64,000 nucleotides of DNA from Nomia melanderi. Taxonomy: Eukaryota > Arthropoda > Insecta > Hymenoptera > Halictidae. A model generated the notes under the pieces. The model worked only from the letters and a program-made list of their open reading frames with translations. It was not told the origin of the DNA and did no database searches. The stretch spans positions 6,634,001 to 6,698,000 of the forward strand of contig NC_135008.1 of the NCBI RefSeq assembly GCF_051020985.1. The letters are read 5' to 3'. Position 1 is the first letter of the stretch. Each line of letters starts with the position of its first letter. The position numbers were made by a program, and so were the translations under genes. Shown piece by piece: positions 1 through 11,671 of this stretch.

Positions 1-2176
1 ATGTGCCGAAATTAGGACAACTTTATGTGCTTAGATTTTTTTAAGATTTAAATTGTAGTTACCAAAGAATAATTACAAAATTGTTTTCATATCACAGAAA
101 GGTTGATGTTAACTGTAACGTTAAGAATGTAAATTTTTAATAATTCCATTCATATATTAAAATAACAGGAAACTACATTTTGTACGCTGACAATTGACAG
201 TTCCGAAAATAAGTATAAAGATGTATATAAACTATTTAAGACTGTAGACATAAACCATGGTACATACCTACAGTATCTTTTCATTGAATAATAGAACATA
301 TAATTGATTGTGAATTAGGAACATCAAAGGTGCAAAATGCATCTGTATTTAAATATGAAAGTTTTATGCAAGTATAGACTCAGTAAGTTTTTTATATCAT
401 CAGAAGAACACTATCAATAAAGAATTTACGTTAGTAAAGAATAATATGAGTAACATCTGAGTAACGGTAAACGGTGTACATGATAAGTAATTATATTTCC
501 AATTTAATGTATGTTGCTATATTTGAATCATTTATTCAAATTTTAAAATTATGCATTCAATCAGATAAAATAAATAAAAACGCAAATCGGTTTAAAATAT
601 TTCGGGACGTTGTAATACTTGTATTGGTAATCAATTGTCATATATTGCATATATACTTTTGAGTTCCGTCCTACAGTATTTAATTTCCATTGATGCAAAA
701 TCTTCAGAGCTGAAACATATCACAGCGTACAAATATTAAAAAAAAAATTATATCTTAAAAAATATACATCAATACTAAGGTTAAATAATTATTAGAATTA
801 TTGGTATTGTACTATTATGGAAATATTAAATATTAAAACCTTTATAAACATGTCAAGGGAATCGGAAACAAATAATTATCATATAGAGTATATGTGAAAA
901 ATCCACTAATGATAAGAAGGAAATTATGTTTATGGACACAGAGTTTTGAAAATTATTTTTGGGGAATGTTTTTATTACATTTAACAGGTATATCTTCAGG
1001 AAGTTTTAAAACTTGTAGAAAAAAGAGTCAAGAATATCAAGCCATTGTATAAACTGTTCCCATTGTTATAATTAATACAGTGCTTTGTAATATTAATGAC
1101 TCTTCAAAAATATTTTATGTACATAAGTACATTGTATGCAATATGTCTTTACATTCTTTATGAACGATTCGCATTCACTTTAGCGTTCTCTTTAATGCTC
1201 TCTTTAGCACATCTCTTCTGTATTCTTTGCTTAAAGCAATGACAGCAAGAGAAAATACAAAGTGCTTGTACATTAACCTGTTTTCCTGAGTATTACCAAT
1301 TTTATGCGTATAGCCGCAATTTGTCCACATTATCATTAAATTTTAGTGCTACAAATTCTACGATGAAACGTTGTGCTTGTTGTGTTGTGTTTAAATTTTT
1401 AATGATACGAGCATGAATATACAGTTGCTTTGTAGCATAAATAAGACAAGGAATGTACTTGATTAAAGATGCCAATAATTCTGACATTAATTCTGACAAT
1501 TTAATGCAGTAGCTATGAAATTAAAGACTTGAAAAAGAAGAAAATAAGTTTCTTCATATCTAGAAAATACATTGAATAATATAAAAATGAAAATTATATT
1601 CCTTTGTCACCTTTTTTTTCGTTAGTTGATATTCATAAGAAAAGAATTTGAAACCTTGTATTCATGTTGTAAATAATAAACAAAAGTGATAGTCATGTTA
1701 TATATTCTTTATTTATATCTTTAAATGTTAGACCTTAAGTGCCTTTATTGTATTACAATACAAAACAACTTTTTTATATATTTCAATTATAGAAACTAGA
1801 TAGCTGCTAACTAACTATACTGCCCAATATTTAGTAAACAAATGTAATGTGATCTTTTTTTACTAAAATCTATAATAATAAACGTTTTACAATACTAATA
1901 TAAAAATTAATTTCATATATTTCCTATTCTATTTTTATCAGAAAACCTATAACATTACAATGTTCAATTGCATTATTACGTATTATGTAACATTCTTAAC
2001 TTAAAAGAATCAATATATAGATGAAAAGTGAGATTAAAAGTTTGATCAAAAATACAGTATACATTTAAACAAATTATTATAGTGAAGACTGTGATTTATC
2101 TAGTTAATAATCTAATATCTTAGTATACAACGAGATAACGTTAGGCTCAATTATTTCCAATTGCTCCATACCAAAC
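1..2176. other. AT-rich region upstream of the PDHX-like gene, no confident gene
   Basis: This stretch is strongly AT-rich and holds only short open frames. The most protein-like is on the - strand at 1302-1487 and is listed separately. No tRNA, transposase or conserved exon could be recognised. The last few hundred bases before 2177 should include the promoter and 5' UTR of the lipoyl-domain gene; I see no clear TATA box in it. Confidence 0.5.
1302..1487 (-). other. short unidentified ORF (61 aa), possible terminal exon or fragment
   Basis: An ATG at 1487 opens 61 codons to a TAA at 1302-1304. The product starts MSELLASLIKYIP and ends NVDKLRLYA. Its composition is balanced (Q, R, H, D and hydrophobic residues rather than the N/I/K/F/Y bias of random AT-rich frames), which makes it look more coding-like than its neighbours. 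An in-frame stop lies about 40 bases upstream, and possible splice acceptors (two ..gtcag sites) lie just before it, so it could be the last exon of a - strand gene. I recognise no family and found no upstream exon. Confidence 0.22.
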
Positions 2177-5100
2177 ATGGCGCAAATGATAATATCTAAA
2201 ATTGCTCTCTCAGCAATTCGAAATAGTAATCGTGTAATAGTGCGAATACCTGTGCCTGTAAAATATCAACGATCATGTTTCCATACAAGTTGGATTCTCG
2301 ATGGTATACACTTTATTCAAAAGTAATTTATTAACACAATTATTCTTGACCGTGTTTAGGTTAACATGCAATCATTTCGTTAGAACAATTTTTTTTCAGT
2401 ATAACATTAATTTCAATATAAATTATAATGTCAATAATACAGATCAATGGGTTTTTTTCTATTTTTACTAGTAACAATTCGTAATTACTTATTTATACTG
2501 TTGATATACAGAGTGATTATGCAATCAAATAATAAATGCATGTGTGGTTCAAATATATTTAAAATTTTGCTTTGCTTTAGTAAAAGGGAAAGAGGTCTTA
2601 ATGCCTTCCTTGTCGCCTACCATGGAAAGTGGTACTATTGTCAAATGGTTAAAGAAGGAAGGTGAGAAAATTGAGGCTGGCGATGCACTTGCTGATATTC
2701 AAACCGATAAAGCTGTTATGACAATGGAAGTTGATGATGAGAGTATTCTTGCAAAAATAATTGTAAGATTTAAAAATGTTTTTAAAGATGCATAATGAAA
2801 TTGTCTTGGTATTTACTTTCAAAAAATTATTCTTATCTTATGTACATTTTAGTCAATAAGTTTTTTAACTTTTTGACTAGATCTTATTTTGTATAGTGTA
2901 AATAAACACATTATATTGATTTACTAGATACCAGAAGGAACAAAGGATATTAAAGTAGGAACACTGATTGCCCTTACTGTTGAAGCAGATGAAGATTGGA
3001 AATCTGTAGAAATGCCAGACACTGCTTCGAGTGCATCTGCAAGTACTCCACCAACACCTTCTGCACCAGCTGCTGCTCCTGCTGCAAGCACTGTAGCTGA
3101 ACCACCTCCTGGCCAGTAAGTTCTCATGGTAACAAAGCTATATATTTGAAGGACTATTAATGTGTTGAAATTAAAACAAAGAATTATGAATTTTTCAGAA
3201 ATAATGTCAGTATGCCTGCTTTGTCACCTACAATGACTTCAGGTACAATAGTAAAATGGCTTAAAAAAGAAGGAGAAGAAATAGAACCAGGGGATGCAGT
3301 AGCAGAGATACAAACAGATAAAGCTGTTATGACATTTGAATTTGAAGATGAAGCTGTCTTTGCAAAGATTCTTGTACATTATTGTCAATGAATATTACAT
3401 TATGAGAGAGAGAGAGATGAATAGTATAAATTTAATATATACTTAAAATTTTATTTGCCAGGCTCCTGAAGGTAGTCAAGTTGAAGTGGGACAATTGATT
3501 GCTATTACAGTTGAAAAGGGAATGGATTGGAAGAATGTTGTTATTCCAGCAACTACAAAACCAGCTGCTGCAGCTGCTCCAGTTGCAGCGGACACGCCGG
3601 CCGCACCAGGAGGAGATGCAAAACCTGCACCAAGTGGACAGTACGTAAATTTATTCTTCTTCCTGATTTTAAAGCAATTATTTATATATTACGTAATATA
3701 TTCATTTCTTATAATTTCTTTCTTACAGAGTTTATGGTTTAGCAGTAAAACGATTGTTAGAAGAATATGGCTTAAGTTCTGGTTCCATCAAAGGAACTGG
3801 ACGACCCAATAGATTATTAAAAAGCGATGTATTAGCCTATATTGCAGCAAATAATGTACAAAAAGTTGCTCCAGCAGCCGGTATGTATTAAGAATTGTTT
3901 TTATTAATTTCAAAATATTATACTATATATTAATATGGATATTTCTATTCGCTGATACAGCTTCTCCTCCAAAATCCGAAGGAGATAAAAAGGATCGTGC
4001 CAGTTCTTCGAAAATTCATGTGCCTGTTGGTCAACCTTCTACCTATGAAGATATACCAGTTTCAAATATACGTGCGGTTATTGCTAAGAGACTCGGAGAA
4101 TCGAAGGTAAATTTAAATATTTTTTTTGTATGATCAAATGTCATAAAAATTTGTACAAGGACACATGTGATAATTACCTATTGTTTCAATTCATGTAACA
4201 TTTTTTTTAGAGTACTATTCCGCATTCTTATGCTTACGTCGATATTAAACTAGATAAACTGAATGAAATTCGTAGCGAATTGAAAGCTGACAATATTAAA
4301 GTTTCGGTAAATGACTTTGTTACGAAAGCAGTCGCACATGCATTAGTCGAATGCCCATCAGTAAATACATTGTATCAAAATGGTCAGGTAAGTGCAAAAA
4401 TTGCTTTAAAAGCAAGAGAGCATATATATGTAAACACTATTAACTATGACATTTTATTAATAGATTATACGTATGCCGCGAGTCGATGTATCTGTAGCAG
4501 TTGCTACAGATACAGGTCTTATTACTCCAATTGTTTTTGATGCCACGGCCAAGAGTTTGTTAGATATTGCAAATAATATTAGAGAATTAGCTGAAAAAGC
4601 TAGAACTGGTCGATTAAAGCCAGAAGAATTTCAAGGAGGGACATTTACGTAAGCTGATAAATATATATTACACGCGAATTATGCATTATAAAATGACTCT
4701 CACATATTACTTTTGATATTGTGTTTTAGAATTTCCAATTTAGGAATGTTCGGTATCAAACAGTTTAGTGCTATCATAAATCCTCCACAAACAGCAATAC
4801 TTGCAGTTGGTGGCGGCCGAGAGGAAATGGGTAAATATTTATAATTATCGATAAAGTAGAGGAAATTCTAATATATTGTTTTATAGATGCTACGCTACAA
4901 AAAACAACAAAAATGTCGGCAACATTGTCTTATGACAGAAGAGCGATTGACGAAGACCAAGCTGCAGACTTTTTAGCTGTTTTAAAGGCTATGTTAGATG
5001 ATCCTTCTTTCCTTGTTGCCGGAAGATTACGTGCGCTTAGGTATGGGCAGAATTGACCTTTAATTAAATCTTAATTCTGAAATGTTTCTTGAAAAAATGG

Positions 5101-5469
5101 CTTTATTATAGAAATCATAATATTCTTAAATATTAATTTTATTTAATATAGATCTGAAGAATTTAATTATTTTAGTATTGATGTAAAATTTAATTAAATA
5201 ATTCTCGAATTTAATATGAAAAGCCATTTTTTCGAATAAATAGCTGAAACTATTTGTAGCTTCAAGTGTTGACATATGCAAACTTTAATTTATAAAATTA
5301 GAATAATTATGGAAAATATTTTACAATATGTAGTTCTTACTGAAGTAAGCAATACATTTTCCTGTTTACAACTGCCATAAAGAAATACAAGATAGTAAAT
5401 AATTGAATGGTAATATTTTTACTTTTAATATGTGTATACATTTTTAGGAGAAATGCAGAAGGTCATTAA
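2177..5469 (+). CDS. PDHX: pyruvate dehydrogenase E3-binding protein-like (protein X, PDHX), mitochondrial
   Basis: Twelve exons join in phase to 595 residues: 2177-2303, 2581-2762, 2928-3115, 3199-3373, 3462-3640, 3729-3880, 3961-4106, 4211-4387, 4464-4648, 4730-4830, 4887-5040, 5448-5469, all with GT-AG borders. The first 42 residues (MAQMIISKIALSAIRN...) are basic and suit a mitochondrial presequence. Two lipoyl domains follow, at about 48-125 and 169-245, each with the lipoylation motif IQTDKAV (Lys86 and Lys207), then Ala/Pro linkers. A peripheral-subunit (E3) binding domain is at about 285-325 and the E2-type acyltransferase core at about 360-590. The usual E2 active-site motif DHRxxDG reads DRRAIDE at 554-560, so the catalytic His is Arg and the Gly is Glu. 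In the family this loss marks the non-catalytic subunit that docks dihydrolipoamide dehydrogenase on the PDH complex. Two lipoyl domains rather than the single one of human PDHX recall DLAT, so a diverged E2 is the alternative. The start is the first ATG giving a presequence and a correct donor phase. Confidence 0.9.
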
Positions 5470-7923
5470 GTTTAAATTAATAAAAATATGTAAAATATAT
5501 TAGCCACGCAATGTAATATATGTATATATAGTACTAAAATATTCTAAAATGTTGTCATTTCTTCTATATTGCTTAATGCCCTTTACATTTCTGTGGCACT
5601 TGTTGAAAGTTTATTTATTTGGACATATTTATGTACGTTGAATACATATTAAAGGTATTTATATCAGAATAGTAAACAAATGCATAGCAATTATAAATTA
5701 AAGAAAATTATAAAGTGTTCAACTATCAAATAATATTAATGAAAATGAAAATGCGTATGTTTTACTTTTGTGTATCTAGAGAACTTAAATTTAATTAAAT
5801 GAGCTATTTAGTATATTTATTTCAATAAAATAGTTGCCACACTGTAGTAATTTCTATCATACGACATATCATTATACTACACAATTTTCATGGTATCAAA
5901 ACAGTTTCAAAACAGAATAATCTAGTCTTATTTTTACCATAATTAAATATAGAACGAATATAATGTAAATATATAAATAAATATATAGTTAATTCTATTT
6001 ATTAGTATCACTTTGTATGATTAGAAACTTCAGTGTGGCTTAACAAATTTTTGGGAATAGTGAAATGTACAAGATTATTAATTTATCTTGTAAATAAAGT
6101 ATTTATTGTTTAAATTGATGTGTGATGTTCTTTCAGTACATTTTCTATACATTTTATGTAAAATTTTAAAAAGATAAACTTCTTTTTCTAATAATTTTCT
6201 ATTAAATCATTATTACATTCCTCATTATCATGTCCTGTTATTACTGATAGTAATATTAGTAAGGCAGTTACCATAGAATCATAAGTATTGATCTGATAAG
6301 GCACAAATGTTGTGACTGTCTATATATAAATCATTATACATTAAAGTTGCTAACTGATCAATGCGTGAATCACATAATTATCTTCCTTCGTGAATTATGA
6401 ATTTTTTAAAACACATTAATTACTTAATGTCAAATTATATTCAAATTACACACACTACTGTTAAGGAAGCAGTAGTTTACAATGTGAAAATCACACACTT
6501 GATCAAATACAGTAATATAATATAATAGGACTTGATTTCCCTTATCACAGTTGTGATTTTACTTCATATTACTGCTCAGGCCTTAAAGAATTAAATAGTC
6601 TATAGCAAAAATTCGGCTATTTTTCTTTATAAAAGGCATTGTAAATATAAAGTTATGTATATAATTTAATGTATAATATTTCTTACAATTTGGTATTTGG
6701 TTTGAGCAGTATTAAGTTCTAAAATACGAGTACAAAAGTTTTTGAAAAGTGTATATTGCAATACTCAATAAAACCTTATAAAACTAAACGCGTCTTTTAA
6801 AACCTTTCAAAAATGCATTCTGTAATGTGCGGTATTTTAAACCATTTACAATACTTAGTCATTAATACATATGGTTATAATATTGAACCGTAAGGTTCAA
6901 TTTCTCACTATTAATAAAAAAAGAATTCCTTTTTATAAAGGATTGTAAAAGTTTCTATAAAAAGCATTTTTTTGCTTTAATTCAATGGTAACATATTAAT
7001 CAAACATATTATACATACAAAAATACCCAATTTAAATATAAATTGTTTGATTTGTAGTGTATGGCTTAATTGGTTGATTCTTAGATGTATAGAATCCAAA
7101 GTAACAAAAGAATACAGTCAAAGAAAATGTAAATACTTAATACAAAATATGTAATACATTGTATATTGTTGAAATTTGAACTGGATAACATTATTAGATT
7201 AATTTGTACTACAGCAAAATGGAATTTTTAGTTTTCTTAGTATACCAAAAATTGTTGAGTATGAAATTACTTGTGAAAGGTTCCTGATAAATGCTATGCG
7301 TGCATACTTTGCATTTTCAGTTTTTGAATAAACTAAGTACAGTATTTATAATAATTGTGTTACATAATAAATGCAAAATATAACTGAAAATACAATCTTA
7401 ACTACCTAGAAAATCCCACATGTATCTTTCTAAGAGAATAATAATGACAACTCATTGTTTTTACATTTTCCTCCTTACTTGCAAATTGATAGAATAATTC
7501 ATAAAAGAAGGGATCATATATAAAAGCAAATCATGAAACTTACATAATAAATATTGCACATCAAATCATTACTAACTTATATAACTTTCACTGACTCAAG
7601 CAATAGACTGAATCTATTGTGACATTAAAATAGATTTAAAATGCAGAAAAATGAATGACAAAAGACACTTTGCAGTAATCTGTTTGTTACTAGAACTTAT
7701 ACTAATCATACTATTAATTTGGTAATACATTCATACAAACATAATAGTTAGTCGCATATCATAAAATATGTATAAGAATTTGCACTGCACATATTCCTTG
7801 TATAATATAAGAAATACTTTTCATTGTATAAATTATATCAGTGCATTGCTGTATAATAATGCGACAAGACAAATTCATAAGAAAATCAATACAAGTATTT
7901 TACCTGTATTTTTAAAAAAATGT
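5470..7923. other. AT-rich intergenic region between two convergent 3' ends
   Basis: This 2.4 kb separates the stop codon of the PDHX-like gene (+) from that of the kinase (-), so it should hold both 3' UTRs. AATAAA motifs on the + strand at about 5479 and 5824 are candidate poly(A) signals for the first gene. A TTAA-bounded inverted-repeat element at 6461-6586 is listed separately. No other coding sequence is evident. Confidence 0.6.
6461..6586. mobile_element. short TTAA-flanked inverted-repeat element (piggyBac-type MITE candidate)
   Basis: TTAA occurs at 6461-6464 and 6583-6586. The 118 bp between them has imperfect inverted ends: the left arm runs GGAAGCAGTA through to AAAATCACA, and the right arm, reversed, carries GGCC, then GCAGTA, then AAAATCACA. 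Paired TTAA target sites are characteristic of piggyBac-superfamily insertions. There is no coding capacity. The arms are interrupted by small gaps, so it is either an old element or a chance hairpin in AT-rich DNA. Confidence 0.45.
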
Positions 7924-9438
7924 TCAGTAATATGCTTTATGAAGTATTTGTTGCGCCGCTCGAATCAGTGGTGTAAGGGTTGTTAATTCTGCACAATTCT
8001 CTAAAAATGGATGAGATAGCAATTCATCGGCTGTTGCTCTCTCATCGACTTCAACAGCTAGACATCTTTCTAAAAAGTTTTGAAATGTAGGACTTAAAGT
8101 ATCCCATCTGGGAATAGAAGGTTTACCAATAGCAGCTATTAAATACAAAGCTCTTAGAGGTGTTTCTTTCATGTAAGGTGGTTCACCCTCTATCATTTCA
8201 ATAGCCATAATACCCAAAGACCAAATATCCACCTTTTTACCATACTGTTTTCTTGTTACTACTTCTGGTGCCATCCAATAAGGAGTACCAACCATAGTTT
8301 GTCGTTTCTCATCACCATCTATATTAGCACAAAAACCAAAGTCTGTAACTTTCACAGTACCATTCATTCCAAGGAGCACATTGTCAGATTTAATGTCTCT
8401 GTGAATAATTCCCCTTTTATGTAGAAAACTAATTGCTTTCAAAACCTCTCTACAAACTGCAGCAATTTGTGCTTCTTTCATTATTGTTTCCATAACAACG
8501 TCTGTCAGTGGTCCGCCTTCTAATAATTCCATAACTACCAAAAGATGTTCATTTACAAGGTATGCATCTAAAAAGTTGACCAGATTGGGATGCTGAAATT
8601 CTTTCAGAACTTTAATTTCAGTTAATATGAGTTCTTTCTTTGGTTGCTTTGATAAATCTATATCTTTTATAGCCACTTTCTGTTTCGTCTCTGAATCTGT
8701 AGCTATGAATACAGTACCTGAAGCACCAGCACCAACCTCTTTAGTTCTTATGAAACGTAGATTGGGATTTCCACTTTGACAGATAGTTCTGAGTTCCTTG
8801 AAGACCTCTTCGTCGCTAAGCTTCACCCCCGTAGAATCTGTTTTTCTTCTTAAAATAGGACTCTCCTCTGTCTTGTTCGGTGTGTTCTCATTCTCCAGTT
8901 GTTGGTCATCTTCAATTTGGTATGTATTCAAATCTTCTAAAATCTCTGTCAAAGTTTTTTCAATTCTATCAAGGCATATTCGTGGTGTGGGTGCTGAAGT
9001 TATGTTCATCTTGGGTGGAAGTTTCGGTAACTTTTGTTCGTCGCTGTCCGTAGAACCCGTGGAAACAGAACCATCCGAATCCCTGCGTTTGCATTTTTTT
9101 GCTAAGATCTTGTCGATTTCTTGAGACTCCTCCTCGATAAGATCTTGTGTCACGAAAGGCTTAAACACCTCTTCCTCTGGTTTCCGTTTAATTGAATAAT
9201 TGTAGAACTTGATGGCCTGTAAAGCGGCGGCAGGATGTTCGTCCTGCTCCGATTTCGATATTTGGGTGTTGAGCAACCGAATCCAAGATTCGGGAAGACC
9301 CTCCAATTGTCCTGTTTGCTCATTTCTGCTCACGTGAAACTGATGGGAGACGTTCGTGGGTAAACCGATTTCAGTGGCGACCGTGTCAATCGGGCCAGGC
9401 CTTTTCCTTGAAAACAACTTCGATATGTTGAGGCTCAT
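7924..9438 (-). CDS. PAK: p21-activated serine/threonine kinase (PAK family), single exon
   Basis: One uninterrupted frame of 504 residues runs from the ATG at 9438 (context GGTAAAATGA, A at -3) to TGA at 7924-7926. Residues 24-52 form a CRIB-type Rac/Cdc42-binding segment (IGLPTNVSHQFHVS...GQLEGLP), followed at about 50-90 by a stretch like the PAK autoinhibitory switch (SWIRLL...SKSEQ). An acidic, low-complexity linker spans about 90-225. The kinase domain runs from 229 to about 480: Gly loop GAGASGTV 236-243, ATP lysine K258 in VAIKD, catalytic HRDIKSDN 346-353, DFG 366-368 and activation segment TMVGTPYWMAPE 381-392, whose Thr381 matches the group I PAK activation-loop Thr. All catalytic residues are present. 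The N-terminal proline motifs that bind NCK and PIX in longer PAKs are absent, so it resembles the short PAK3-like insect paralog. It should act downstream of Rac/Cdc42 on the cytoskeleton. The lack of introns is notable beside its intron-rich neighbours. Confidence 0.93.
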   Translation of the reverse strand: MSLNISKLFSRKRPGPIDTVATEIGLPTNVSHQFHVSRNEQTGQLEGLPESWIRLLNTQISKSEQDEHPAAALQAIKFYNYSIKRKPEEEVFKPFVTQDLIEEESQEIDKILAKKCKRRDSDGSVSTGSTDSDEQKLPKLPPKMNITSAPTPRICLDRIEKTLTEILEDLNTYQIEDDQQLENENTPNKTEESPILRRKTDSTGVKLSDEEVFKELRTICQSGNPNLRFIRTKEVGAGASGTVFIATDSETKQKVAIKDIDLSKQPKKELILTEIKVLKEFQHPNLVNFLDAYLVNEHLLVVMELLEGGPLTDVVMETIMKEAQIAAVCREVLKAISFLHKRGIIHRDIKSDNVLLGMNGTVKVTDFGFCANIDGDEKRQTMVGTPYWMAPEVVTRKQYGKKVDIWSLGIMAIEMIEGEPPYMKETPLRALYLIAAIGKPSIPRWDTLSPTFQNFLERCLAVEVDERATADELLSHPFLENCAELTTLTPLIRAAQQILHKAYY

Positions 9439-10260
9439 TTTACCGCGCAATCCTGCGCCCTACCGTATGTACGTTGATTGATTCGTTACAACTATTTTTT
9501 TTTGCAAGAAAAACGACTATGAGAGGGGATAAACACAGTCACTTTTTAAATCGCGATTCTCATCATAACATGACTCGCTTGTCCGTCTGTCGCGACAATA
9601 CATCAAACACGAACGTAGGCGTGTTTCTCTCGACCTTACGTCACAGTGCTGAATAGATGGCGGTAAAATTTGAAAATGTGATCTCGGCCCTTTCGTTGTT
9701 ATTCAAATGATACAGGGTGTAATCCGATTAAAAAGTTCCTTTTTCATTGGCGTACAGGAATTATTGGTGTATACTATTGAAAATCAATCAATTAATTAAA
9801 TAAAGTTGTACACTGCGACATGATATAAAAATGACAGTTTAGATGGCTGGAATCGGCTGGATCGGTAAATATCGTTTTCATAATACCATCATCGATCGAA
9901 TGTCATTTCTCCTATCTAAATATCTATATCTTATCAGTTTTGCGTGTCAGCTGTACATAGGGTGATTCCTATGATTTTTGAAATCACGTGTGCATGTATC
10001 ACCGCTGACGTAAGTGTCCATACGTTTCTTCCCCCGCCTCTAATTCTTTTCTGGTCAAATTAATCTTATCCATTTTGCCGTTTTTTTTTGCATAATGTAT
10101 TCGGTACTATAGTTCTATATGTTTCCCATTATCGTACGATAACTAAGTAACAAGCGAACGAAAGGGTGAGAGTATGCGCAAAGAAGCAGCTATTTTCGTC
10201 ATCGTTCTATTATCACGGAATGATGCGACAGACATCGATTGTTGAAATAAAAAATCTTAC

Positions 10261-10451
10261 TTGGTAAAAATTTCATAGTGACGTAGAGATATCACTGTTC
10301 CTAACAGTCTGTTCCAGAAGTTACACTGACTATGATGGTGCATCGGCAACCGGGCTAATATGATTTCTTCTAGCCTTTTTCCCGTGCCGTCGATGTTCGA
10401 CACAGGTGAAAGATTTCGCTTCGATTTAACGAAAGATAGGAAAATACTCAT
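10261..10451 (-). other. possible unassigned 5' exon or upstream ORF
   Basis: On the - strand an ATG at 10451 opens a frame beginning MSIFLSFVKSKRNLSPVSN. It runs through a composition unlike the local AT bias (NIDGTGKRLEEIILARLPMHH) and reaches a consensus donor, ..ACCAA|GTAAGA, at 10261/10260. It could be an upstream exon of the kinase transcript. Splicing to the plausible acceptor at about 9450 would put this frame at a stop before the kinase ATG, making it an upstream ORF. I recognise no protein family. It may equally be a chance ORF. Confidence 0.2.
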
Positions 10452-11581
10452 TTGAAAAAACACACGACAAATTCTCGAAACTAATCGCTCAATTCGAAAC
10501 GATTAACATGTTCCATGGCATGTGTACCATTTATACGCGCCATTTTTATAAGGAAACATTTTTTGTGAGAAATTCGTTAAAGAACAATGGTACACGTGGC
10601 GAAACAACAAAAACGTAAAGGAATGATACCAAGATATATTAAAAGTCAGTAAAACCTTGAATGTAACTTAATCTATCATTGAAAAAATCAATGCGCTTTA
10701 TAAGCAAGATATAACCGAAATTTCCGGTGCCAAACTGTTGTATCCATTACAGATTTGTTGTTATTTGTAATTTATTGTTGAAAATTATGAAATAAATTAA
10801 TTTATTCGTGTACATGTTATAAGAAAAGTTTACGCCGATAATAATTATGCTATAAATCAGATGGAAACCGTACGAAAATGAATGACGAGAATGTTCAGAA
10901 TCGACGAAAACAAGTATCAAAATTAGTTGTTTCGAAGTCTTGTCTCTTAATCTTTGTTTAAAAACGGAACGCAAAACATCTGTCGAAACTTTAGTTTTGC
11001 CATTCGCATCTATCTTTGCTCTCTGTTTACATGTGAAAGTTTAATAAGAGGAATTATGTGTTGGTTGTTCGCAATGTCATGTGTTCGATGCGATACGTTA
11101 ACTTCCACGTTCCGTTACCATTAATGGACAAAGATGTTTTCATAAATCGAATTTGACTTAGCGCTGCATCGGAAAAATAATTGCAATTCGCAAGTGATTC
11201 TCAGCGAGCAGTTCACATTCGAACAGTTTGTGTACGAATGTTTGTTTCTCTATCCGTATCGGACCATCGAGTTATCGATCCATTATTTTTAAAAACTGAA
11301 ATCGCAAAAATATTCTTGCGATTCAAGAATACTTTTGGTTAATACAGTTATAATGACAGTACTTTTCCGATAGTGTCGTAACCATAGATAAGAAACTGCA
11401 TTTGTTAATTATAATAACTCTAATCGGAATTGTGTTTGCACAAATCTATTGAAATTATGTTACATAATGAAATTCATATTACATACTTACACGTTTAATT
11501 ATTTTATAGTTTACGTTTGGTGCGATGGATGTAACGTGGTCTTCTTGAGAAATATCGAAGATATATTTATTACACGCAAAA

Positions 11582-11671
11582 TTAACACGTTGACCCCGGC
11601 GCTTTTTAGACCCCTTTTAAAAAAGGGCATGTGTGATCCACCGGTGGATCACGCCAGCGTCAACGTGTTAA
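11582..11671. mobile_element. 82-bp TTAA-bounded palindromic mini-element (piggyBac-like)
   Basis: TTAA sites at 11582-11585 and 11668-11671 enclose 82 bp. The ends are inverted repeats: left CACGTTGAC..., right ...GTCAACGTG. Inside is a perfect 16-bp palindrome, GATCCACCGGTGGATC, at 11635-11650. The terminal CACGTTGAC is shared with the element at 37653-37871, so these belong to related families. There is no coding capacity; any movement would need a transposase supplied elsewhere. Confidence 0.65.

Noticed and set aside
8798..9124. 108-codon + strand frame
   Set aside because: It is antisense to the kinase linker and has no independent evidence.
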